A stretch of 64,000 bases of DNA from Ditylenchus dipsaci. Taxonomy: Eukaryota; Nematoda; Chromadorea; Rhabditida; Anguinidae. Of this stretch, positions 30,180 to 38,862 are shown piece after piece. The stretch spans positions 124,001 to 188,000 of the forward strand of contig SADC01001224.1 of NCBI GenBank assembly GCA_004194705.1, read 5' to 3'. The notes under the pieces were generated by a model. The model was not told the origin of the DNA. It ran no database searches and saw only the letters and a list, made by a program, of their open reading frames with translations. The position numbers and the translations under genes are program-made. Position 1 is the first letter of the stretch; each line of letters opens with the position of its first letter.

Positions 30180-32185
30180 GTTTTCTTTACAAATTTTTGT
30201 GTACGAAAAATTTTCATTTTTGTAAACATAAGAAAGCAAAAAATATTGTGTTTTTGTTTTTGAACATTTATGAAAATTTAAATTTTCTCATTTTCATTTC
30301 TGTACACAAATGAAAATCAGAAAATGTTTGTGTAAGTTTGTGTACAGAAATGAAAATTTTATAATTTTTGTGTACGTTTGTGTACACGAATGAAAATAAA
30401 AAAAAGGTTTGTGTACGTTTGTGTACACAAATCAAATGTCAAAAAGTTTTGTGTAGGTTTATGTACACAAATGAAAACCCTGAAAATTTTGTTTATGTTT
30501 GTGTACACAGGGAAAAAATATTGTACGCAACACAATAAAAAGCAAATACTGGCAAAAAAACTCATAAAAGTGCATGAATGTAAAATCTCTATGTTCTTAT
30601 CCGGTTTTTGAAATCCCAAGAGTGAGATCGAGCTTCTAACATGACTCGTTATCATGCAAAATATCCCCGAGAAAGTATATTTTTGTAATTTATTATTATA
30701 GTACACATTGTTTTTGCAATAAAACATTGTTGTTTTGTGTTGTGTAAAATATTTTTTCCATGTGTACACAAACATCATGGTGGGGAAAACCGATAAAATG
30801 AGAAAAGACCGATAAAATTCAAACGAGAATTAATTTTATGACTGTAATTTTATCGGTGTTTTATCGGTCTTTTATCGGTTTTATCTATTTTATCGGTCTT
30901 TTATCGGTTTTCAATTTTTGTCGATTCAGACCCCTTTTACTCAATATTTTGGCTGAAGTAGCCAAAAATTTATACTTAAAATGATCGCCAGATTCTAGTG
31001 AACACTTTTCATAATAAAAAATTTACAAAATTATTTAAAAATCTGGGTGTTAAAGTTAATTCACATAGTCATTCGGGAGTGTGTTTCGCTATACCTCGAA
31101 ACTTACCCCGAAACAACGTTTGAATTGATTTGAATACCTAACTTTTTTAATTTTTTTGTAGATTTTTAATGACTGGAAAGACCGATCGATTCTGGCGGTC
31201 ATTTTCAGTATAAATTTTTTTAGAAAAGACAATTAAAACTTTTTTAAATAAATCAATTTATGATTGTTTCGGCACTTGTATTTCGCCGAACTGTGAAGGG
31301 TAACTGAAGAAGTGAAAACTTTGTGGTATTCTACTCCAAGTATTGTGCTCATGACGGTTTTACCAAAAGCATGAACTACTATCACCGATCTTTACTAGAG
31401 TATTGACTTATCCTCTAAGTTCATATGAATGGAGGCTGTCTATTACCGTATTTTCTCTAATAGAAGCCCCGGGCTTTTATTTTTCGATCACCAAGAAATA
31501 AGGAAAATTTTATTTTTATCTCGAGATTTTCGTGTGAAAATCTAAAATCTAAAAAGCAGAATCGGCAGAGCTTGTGGGAGTTAAGAAAACGCAGAAAACA
31601 GCTTTGCAAAATGTTGACTCTGCTCTGAGATACAGACCCTCAAAGTTGAGGGGGCTTCTATTAGAGAAAACACGGTATTAATATGAGGTGGGAACCTGAG
31701 GGAATAGTGTAACATGCGAACTAACAGCCCTCAAATTTGATACTACTCTCCATAGTGGCCACCATTCTTTAGGTAGAAGCCACACAACACAAAATTGCAA
31801 GATTCAAACACTACTCTTATTACAGAAATAAAATATGCCTATGTTTGTCAAACATAAACAAAATTTTCAGGGTTTTCATTTGTGTACATAAACCTACAAA
31901 AAACTTTTTGACTTTTTATTTGTGTACACAAACGTACACAAACATTTTTTGATTTTCATTTGTGTACACAAACGTACACAAACTTTTTCGACATTTGATT
32001 TGTGTACACAAACATTTTCTGATTTTCATTTGTGTACAGAAATGAAAATGAGAAAATTTAAATTTTTATAAATGTTCAAAAACAAAAACTCGAAATCTTT
32101 TGTGTACATTTGTTTACAAAAATGTAACCGCAACACAAAACATTTGAGCGTTTACATGTGTACACAAAACATCACTGCTCCTTTC
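30180..32185. repeat. 2-kb element with GTTTGTGTACACAAATGAAAA terminal arrays
   Basis: Left (30190-30510) and right (31855-32165) ends are inverted arrays of a roughly 40-bp unit built on TTTGTGTACACAAATGAAAA. The outermost CTGCTCCTTTC occurs at both limits in the same orientation. Inside are ATTTTATCGGTCTTTTATCGG repeats (30784-30910) and the MITE at 31446-31675. No conserved protein is encoded; the open frames here are translated repeats. Confidence 0.6.
31446..31675. repeat. TA-flanked MITE, CCGTATTTTCTCTAATAGAAGCCCC
   Basis: Ends CCGTATTTTCTCTAATAGAA and TTCTATTAGAGAAAACACGG; TA on both sides. Same ends as 55043-56166. Confidence 0.85.
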
Positions 32186-32407
32186 TATCCTGCTCTCATC
32201 TCCAATAAATTTATTGTGTAACATTTTTCAAGCATAACCAAACCAACCTAGCCGAAATCAATGGTGTGTACTCATCTATACTCCTGTTTTCTGAGCGTAT
32301 TAATTGTGGTTTTTTGTCACTTGAAATTTTCTCAATTGCTCCAATATTGAAGACATCTGCAATGATTAAAATTAATTTAATTTTCATAACCAGAATAGTT
32401 AGAAGCG

Positions 32408-32550
32408 GGGTTTCTAATAATGACAGTGACACTGACAGTGACAGTGACATCACTGACATGTCACTGTAAGTGTCATTGTGACAAGTGTCACTGTCACAAT
32501 GACAGTGACATGTCAGTGATGTCAGTGTCACTGTCATTATTGGAAACCCT
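32408..32550. repeat. TGACAG-repeat hairpin
   Basis: GGGTTTCTAATAATGACAG at the left and CTGTCATTATTGGAAACCC at the right enclose many TGACAGTGACAC hexamer-like units on one arm and their complements on the other. The entire 143 bp can fold as one hairpin. Confidence 0.75.
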
Positions 32551-33587
32551 GGTTAGAAGACGGTTAATTTGGCCAAAAAGAATTAGGGTTGGCAAATTCG
32601 CCGGTCAAAAATATGGTTGACAAATTCGCCATTAGCCTACCCTAGAAAAACAAAACACAGTCAGTCAACCGACCGCCACCTACTTTAGTCAGTATCGAGG
32701 TTTCAAAGGTTGTGTGAGGAAAAAAATCAGGCTGAACTAGCTGAAACACGCTGAAGTTCTACAAACAAAAGTGTTTTTGATAGGAAAAAAAGTTACACAA
32801 TAATCAGACAAGAGAGAAAAAAAAGAAAGAGAGAATGTCTATCTTTGATGTTTGTCTCTTGCAAATAATTTTTTAATCAATTGTAAAGATAAAAAAATCC
32901 AATCGATTATTAATTGATTGGAGTGCACACCACAAAACATAACTGACCAGTCTCAAAGACTTTTTGAAAAATTACAAAAAACATAAAATTTTTTGTGAAT
33001 AAGGAAAAGTTATAAGTAACCTGGTTTAATTGGAGGGAAATCCGTGGCCCACCTCGACACAATGCTAGACGGCAAGGACTAACCACTACTGATAAGACTT
33101 TTATCTATTGATTGTAAGGTGACTTAACTACAAAGTATGCTCCCCATTGTGTTATGTGAATAAAGTGAAAACCGGAGTAAGGAGACCGCCGACTTTGTGG
33201 TTCGCAAAATAACATCGAAATTTGATGCTCAGCAGAAAAATATAGACATCCGTATTTTTCGATACAGTTGTAGTGATATTTGGGGTTTTTGAATTATTTC
33301 TCTTGTGGATGTGGTATCTGTATGGTTCATTTTTACATATATTGTGCACAGTTCTATATCTATATCATTCTATATATCTATATCATCAATCCTAAAAAAT
33401 GATACGCAATCGAAACAAGTCTAAAACAAAACGAGACTAGCTGCCGGCACTGGCCAGTGACCATATGGAGCTGGATTTTACACCCTCAATTACGACCAAC
33501 CAAATAAATTAAGGCAGTGATATATTAGGAGTCGTATTTATCTGGGACTCAACCGCACCACCAAATCTTGATCTTTATTACCATTAA

Positions 33588-33915
33588 AGAAGCATACCAG
33601 CGCATTACACGGGCAATTTCGATTTTGCAAAATGCGGGGACCAGGAATATTCAAACGAGAATAATATTTAGATAAAATTTGTCATTTTATACAAAAAGCT
33701 ATGCACCGTGTTGGAACCGAATACGACCATGTTTGGACTTTATCAGCACATTACCATTGAGCTACCCATGTTATTAGACTAAGAGTGTGCTTTTCATAAA
33801 CTATTGTTCTTTACAGAATAACAAATTCGCATTTAAAAATAATTCTCGTTTGAATATCGCTGGTCCCCGCCTTTTGCAAATTTGAAATTGACCGTGTAAC
33901 GGGCTGGTATGCCCT
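33588..33915. mobile_element. TTAA-flanked MITE (GCATACCAGC ends)
   Basis: TTAA at 33584-33587 and 33916-33919; ends AGAAGCATACCAGCGC and GGGCTGGTATGCCCT. Inner arms GGGGACCAGGAATATTCAAACGAGA and complement. A tRNA-like B-box (GTGTTGGAACCGAATACG, minus) lies inside near 33705. Confidence 0.75.
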
Positions 33916-34062
33916 TTAAATAGCTAATCTATTCAGCTTCTACCACTTCTACTATTGAGCGGTGAATCCAACCCCTTAGAGGAAAGAAAAAATACGGGAA
34001 ATTACACAAAGAGCTTTATTCCAATTAACATTACTTCATACTTTACATCCTAATTTGACCGT

Positions 34063-35194
34063 TTATAATCCATCTTGAATTTTCTTGGCATACTTCTCTG
34101 GTGGCTCAGTTAAGGAAGTCAGTCCAGAAAGCGGCTCGGAAGAAAGTCGACCTGACAAATAGAAATTTAATATAAAAAAGTCCAAGCTACCCTTTATGAG
34201 CATACCAGAACATGGACCAGGATGAGGCCTTTTTCCCGCAACTATTTCATCCAATATTTTGTCCATATCAGCCACCGTGAGATCTGCAAAAGACTAATAA
34301 AACATCGTCTACGCCCAGTTTGAACAAAATTATACCTTCATAGTAATCGTCATTGATCTGAATCATCGGAGCATTCACCTAAATAACAAAGTCGGATAAA
34401 ATTTATAAAAAATCGAACTTGAAAGACAACTTACACAAGCACCCAAGCATTCTACCTAAAATTGCAAAATATTTAAAAAATAAGCAAATAAGTTGCATGA
34501 TACACACCTCCATGAGAGTAAACATGCCATCTTTCGTGGTTTCTCCCGTTTTAATTCCCAGTTTCTTAGTGATACCTCAATGATAGATTCTGCTCCACGC
34601 AACATACAGGGTGTAGTACCACAAACTTGCAGCACATATCTGAAAAACGAATTAAAGAAAGAAACAGAATTACTTTAGCAAGCAAACGAACTTTCCAACT
34701 GGATTTCGATTAAACATGGAATAGAATGTGGCTACTTCATAAACACGCATTCGAGGCATTCCTAAAAATTCATCAAATACAGTTGACTCATACTTGCTGG
34801 AATCAAACCTAAGATTTTAGCGCACTCATGCATAGCAGCAATCGGGAGCCATCCATTCTGACGCTGAGCAAGATCCAAGAGGGGATGACAGCACCAGCCT
34901 GAAAAAACAAGCAGGTTACGAGCTAAAACCACGATAAATTTATACCTTGTGCCCTTCAGGAAAGTTGGCCATCAGAGCCGTCGCTTTCTTCATGTTTTCA
35001 GCTGTGAACTCAAACTTGGTATTGGCGTTGTTTGCATCGTCGTCTACAATTAAAAAAGCATATCATAGCACTTCGACCTCCAGCAAAAATATACCTCGGT
35101 GAATTTGAAGGCCATGTCCTGCAAACCTCTTCGAAATAAATTGTTTTGGAAACTGCCCAACTGTTGCCGCAGAAAAAAGTCCTTTGAGCATCAT
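34063..35194 (-). CDS. NDUFV2: NADH dehydrogenase (ubiquinone) flavoprotein 2, 24-kDa subunit
   Basis: Core complex I subunit carrying the N1a [2Fe-2S] cluster in the mitochondrial matrix arm. Exons: 35194-35095, 35043-34946, 34898-34809, 34761-34692, 34639-34508, 34455-34435 (21 nt), 34378-34336, 34283-34206 and 34151-34063. The N-terminus ([15 protein letters not shown]...SKRFAG) looks like a mitochondrial presequence. Family blocks: [56 protein letters not shown]. Cluster ligands are in CGTTPC (C-x4-C) and ECLGAC (C-x3-C), followed by [17 protein letters not shown] and [10 protein letters not shown]. Two conserved blocks need a -1 step: VIP to LLDLAQ near 34880 and SIIE to [12 protein letters not shown] near 34576. 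Both look like missing single bases; otherwise the gene would be broken. Confidence 0.93.
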
Positions 35195-35686
35195 CTGAAA
35201 GAGACGTAGACTTCAAGAAAAATTTGGTCAAAGAATACGGCTTACTCAAAGAAATTTCACGGTAAAGAACAATCTTTACAGAAGGCCTAACATCAAAAAA
35301 CCATTTATTAACACTATAAGTTGGATCAAATACTCAACAAACACCAATGAAAGGATAACAAACAGTGATTAGATCAATCCTATTTATAAATAATAAAAGA
35401 TTGGTGATATATCAACAAGATTTTTTTTAAATATCCCACACAACTGCAATTGACAACAACTTTTTTTACAACAACTTATCGTTTTTATATACCTGCCCTA
35501 CATCCTCAACAGATAAAGCAAAAAAGTAACAAAGTATCAACGCATTCAACAAAAAATTAAAAAATTATTTCATGGTAAAATAATCTAATGACGGTTTAGC
35601 AAAAAAGACCATCACAAATAAGCGCGATAGTAAGATTGTTGTCACTAGGCAAAAATCTAGCACGGTTACGGTGCCAAAAATAACTA

Positions 35687-35924
35687 CCGTATTTTCTCTA
35701 ATAACTCACTACCACCCTCAACTTTAATAAGGACCTATATTACAACTCAGAGTCAGTATGTCGCAAAGGTGTTGATTTTGTTTTCTTAACTACCACGAGC
35801 GCCACCCTACCTATTCTTCAAATTATAGATTTTTAGCCAACGATCTAGAGATCGACCCCAATTTATCGGATTTTCAGGAACTCGAAAAATGAATTAACCA
35901 CCTGAGTTATAAGAGAAAACACGG
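35687..35924. repeat. TA-flanked MITE upstream of NDUFV2
   Basis: Ends CCGTATTTTCTCTAATAACT and AGTTATAAGAGAAAACACGG; TA on both sides. It lies 0.5 kb upstream of the NDUFV2 start. Confidence 0.8.
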
Positions 35925-36039
35925 TATGTGGTTCCAGCCCTCCATTTGCCAAATTTATTACCTAAATCGTAAAGCTGCACAGTAAATCACAAAAACAACT
36001 GGTGTAACTATTTTTTTAATATCAGTCGACGAAGATCAG

Positions 36040-36265
36040 TCGACGCTCGATGTAAGATACACACAAAATGTAAGTGACGTCAATGATGACTTCACTAGAG
36101 ATGATGCCATTAGCTTTTCGGGACGTGACAGGATTCAAATTCGAAAATTTGGGGACGGGACACGGGACGGACAGGTCACAAAATTTATATCGGGACGGGA
36201 CCCCGGGACAGGGAAGATTTTCGGGACGGTCATAAAAATTTCCGATCGGGAATTTCAATCCTATA
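36040..36265. repeat. GGGACGGGAC-rich repeat; a second copy at 44755-44955
   Basis: Repeated GGGACGGGACAC/GGGACGGACAGG words beside CACTAGAGATGATGCC. The copy at 44755-44955 has the same words and TCATCTCTAGACTTCG at its right edge. The two copies flank the composite Kolobok element on either side. Confidence 0.6.
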
Positions 36266-36434
36266 TGCTTTATTCATCTCTCAAACAAAACAAACAATTG
36301 TCAACCCTCGTTATAACGGCCAGCAGTGTGACTGACCGTGCGGAACCGTTATAACAACTTAGTATTTTGTTTTGGTATTACCAAGGGGCCGTTGTATTAA
36401 CAACGGTCCTCGGTACTTGTTGACAACTTGTTAA

Positions 36435-37081
36435 AGGACCATGAAACTTGATAAGCACAGCAATGTGCGAAATTTGAATTCGCGCGGGACCACCTTAATT
36501 TTGTCGTTTAAAATTTGGCATTTTCAATCACAATTTTTGTGTGTCTTTTTCATTTCTATTTTCGGAGCAGGTTTACAATACCCCAGCACTCAGGTCTACT
36601 TGACCCCCAGCATTCAGGTTTACCTGACCCCCAGCACTCAGGTTTACCTGACCCCCAGCACTCAGCTTTACCTGACCCCAGCACGCAGGTTCAACCACAC
36701 CAATTTTGGCCAATTGGAACTCTTGGAACTCAATTGGAATTGTAACTCTTAAGTTCATTTACCTTTGTCGGTTTTTATCTTGAATAAATCTAGCATCTGC
36801 CAAATCATCAGATTTAGTGCTGGGGTCAAGTAAACCTGAGTGCTGGGGGTATTGTAAACCTTAGCCCTATTTTCTTCTCTTTCTCTCTTCCTCATTTTGT
36901 CTGCTTCTTTCAGGCTTCTGTTTCCCAGTGCTGGTGATTTAAAAAGAAAGAATTGGTCTTATCGAGGTATCAAACTGCCGGAACTGCTGACTTTTGGATT
37001 AGATAAGTATTTTTATTTTGTTTTCGCCGTCGTTTGCTTTGTGGTTCCTTTTAGGTGCTCGTTTTGCTTTCACTCTCCTCC
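36435..37081. repeat. Left 647-bp terminal inverted repeat
   Basis: It pairs with 44085-44736. It contains a subterminal minisatellite of 24-bp units (CAGGTTTACCTGACCCCCAG) at 36586-36690, a partial inverted copy of it at 36815-36860 (GTAAACCTGAGTGCTGGGGG), and splice-like TTTTAGGTGCTCG. The inner limit is sharp: CACTCTCCTCC is shared, then the copies diverge. The near identity of the copies suggests recent activity or gene conversion. Confidence 0.9.
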
Positions 37082-37134
37082 GAGGGTTTCTGGATTACCT
37101 ATCGGCAAACATTGAACATAATGCGTGAGACTTT

Positions 37135-37676
37135 AACTTTTTATTGCCCATATCACATGTAACAATGATCGTTTTCAGAGGAGTCACTGTCATATTCACT
37201 CAAATACAGCTCTTCATTATTTTCAAATACGTCTGCGCCATCATTAGTGTCTTCTCGTCTTATGATAACTGTGGATCTCATAGTTTCGCTCTTTTGGACG
37301 ACCTTGTCGACGATTTCCACTTTCCAGTCGTTGTCGACGAGGGGAGATTTTTTGACGTAGCTACTTACTGCTTTGGAAAACCATTCCTGTTCCTGTCACT
37401 TCTTTTACCACTTTTTTCGGCTTCTCTAAGGTGATTGAAATGCAAGCCGTAACTTGAGTGCGCCCTTTGTAGCCTGCTTCCGTGCTACATGATTTTCAAT
37501 TGTGTCAGTCTTATTATCATTGATCTTACTAAAACTTTCTCTTAGGACGATACTTGATAGCCACTGAGTTGAAACATTCTACAAATGACGTACTGTTTTC
37601 TCCACTCATTTTGACAACGTCGCTGAGAAATTGATCGGTTGAAAGATTTTTAGAATCACGCCGTATGCACTTTCTT
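37135..37676 (-). pseudogene. Kolobok-type transposase C-terminal remnant
   Basis: On the minus strand a frame reads STDQFLSDVVKMSGENSTSF, then VECFNSVAIKYRPKRKF and hits TAG. The next frame continues FSKINDN...KGALKLRLAFQSP. The pattern 'ESFNS..(x)KY.PKR ... LRLA' is the C-terminal signature of Kolobok-like transposases as I know it. A Ser/Asp/Glu-rich tail (YDSDSSENDHCYM) ends near 37160. Frameshifts and a stop break it; the central catalytic part is not in the window. Confidence 0.6.
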
Positions 37677-37677
37677 T

Positions 37678-38841
37678 TCAAGGAAACTTCATTGTCGATC
37701 TTTCATTCCTCGTAAATGTGTATGGGCCTTCGCGTGGGATTCGATACATGAACGACATCCTATTTTCTCTAACTTCAGACATCGATGGTAAAAAGGACAA
37801 GCCTTGATCCGTAAGTCTTTCATCAATTCCTGAAATCGTCAAAATAACCCCTTTTGTTTGAGGCTTCTGAACGTTCATCTGTATAATCATTTCTGACTCT
37901 GGAGGTATCACGATTGTCCTAGTCGAGTGTCCATAGTACGGTCCTTTCTGTCCTCCAAGAACAACATAATTTTTTCCTACTTTTAGATTAGGTAGAATTG
38001 CAAGTTGTGATGTTTGGTAGTTAACAGCGACCCAGGGCAGTGTTTTTAGTGTATCGATTCCTAATAAAACTTCATACAACTCTCCATTTGCAAAACATTC
38101 GTTGTCAGTAAAATAAATTTTTAGCGGGTATTCACCACCACAAATTTGCATGCAAGTAAAAGACATACTAAGAATGGGAATATGGTGGCCTGACGCGCTT
38201 TTTGCATTAAAAGAAACAGGTTCTACTTTGCACTGCAAAATCTCAATCATCTTAACATGAGCAATAGTCAAACTGGAACCCGAATCTAATAGAATTCGAG
38301 TTGACCGCTGATTTATTAGAGCCAGCATAACTGAGTCTACAACACTAGCTATGGCTAGAAGCATCGGTTGATTGAGAAGCCTGTCATCAATTACGAAATC
38401 AGTGGATTTAGAAGTACTACAATATGACATGTTTTTATGACTGGTTTCATGAATCGCTGTTTTATTCGCATCTATCTTAGTTTTCTTGATTTTATTACCG
38501 AAGCTGACATCCATGCCCTCAGGCGAACGACTATTCCATTCTAAACTTTTAACAGAGTGTCTCAATACCTCGGGTTTGGTATCCGATTCAAAATCTATTT
38601 TACAGTTTGCAGACGTAATCATATTGATGTTTGGTGATCTTGTTTTTGGCCGAAATTCACCTGTTCGAATTTTTTTCTTTCCGACTTTCACTCTTCTGAT
38701 GCTTAAATTCTTAGATCTGTACTGTACTTCAGGTTCAAAGATTATTTCATTATCTTCACTCTCATTTTGTGCGCTTTCAATGCTGTTCGTGTCAATCTGC
38801 TCTTTAGTTTGGACGGCTGTTTTTCTGGCGATAAACTTCAC
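37678..38841 (-). CDS. Retropepsin-type aspartic protease frame (pro), no RT follows
   Basis: 387-codon open frame without an ATG at its 5' end (the first codon is GTG), consistent with synthesis as a frameshift product of the preceding frame. The catalytic LLDSGSS motif (D-S/T-G type), a substrate-side ILSMSFTC strand and the second conserved LLGIDTL motif identify a retroviral/Ty3-like retropepsin. About 100 residues follow with RTIVIPPESEMIIQM, the linker seen between protease and reverse transcriptase in Ty3-type polyproteins, and then the frame stops where RT should begin. The first 150 residues are basic and Ser/Thr-rich, without an assignable domain. It would process a Gag-type polyprotein. 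Confidence 0.8.
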   Translation of the reverse strand: MKFIARKTAVQTKEQIDTNSIESAQNESEDNEIIFEPEVQYRSKNLSIRRVKVGKKKIRTGEFRPKTRSPNINMITSANCKIDFESDTKPEVLRHSVKSLEWNSRSPEGMDVSFGNKIKKTKIDANKTAIHETSHKNMSYCSTSKSTDFVIDDRLLNQPMLLAIASVVDSVMLALINQRSTRILLDSGSSLTIAHVKMIEILQCKVEPVSFNAKSASGHHIPILSMSFTCMQICGGEYPLKIYFTDNECFANGELYEVLLGIDTLKTLPWVAVNYQTSQLAILPNLKVGKNYVVLGGQKGPYYGHSTRTIVIPPESEMIIQMNVQKPQTKGVILTISGIDERLTDQGLSFLPSMSEVRENRMSFMYRIPREGPYTFTRNERSTMKFP

Positions 38842-38862
38842 TTTGCGCCTTTTCCCGATACT
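38838..38862 (-). promoter_or_regulatory. Canonical -1 frameshift heptamer G GGA AAA before the env-frame stop
   Basis: The preceding frame ends TCG GGA AAA GGC GCA AAG TGA. The heptamer GGGAAAA is in the correct phase (X XXY YYZ) six nucleotides before the stop codon, and a -1 step enters the protease frame, which is open there. A downstream stem or pseudoknot was not worked out. Confidence 0.65.

Larger units (their letters stand above)
25616..34062. other. Gene-poor interval filled with repeats
   Basis: Between the SLC18B1 start and NDUFV2 I find no exon that I can tie to a protein family. Structured elements inside it are listed separately. The stretches 25.7-26.6, 27.3-28.1 and 32.6-33.5 kb show nothing beyond AT-rich sequence and short simple repeats (for example TATCTATATCAT near 33350-33390). 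Confidence 0.5.

Noticed and set aside
30359..30778. 139-codon minus frame with repeated Cys-Val-His-Lys units
   Set aside because: Translation of the GTTTGTGTACACAAA array; not a protein.
32211..32620. Frames with MTVTLTVTVTSLT-like repeats
   Set aside because: Translations of the TGACAG hairpin repeat.
36441..36758. Frames of 60-103 codons with repeated QVYLTPST or PDPQHSGL units (also 44381-44671)
   Set aside because: Translations of the 24-bp minisatellite in the Kolobok terminal repeats.
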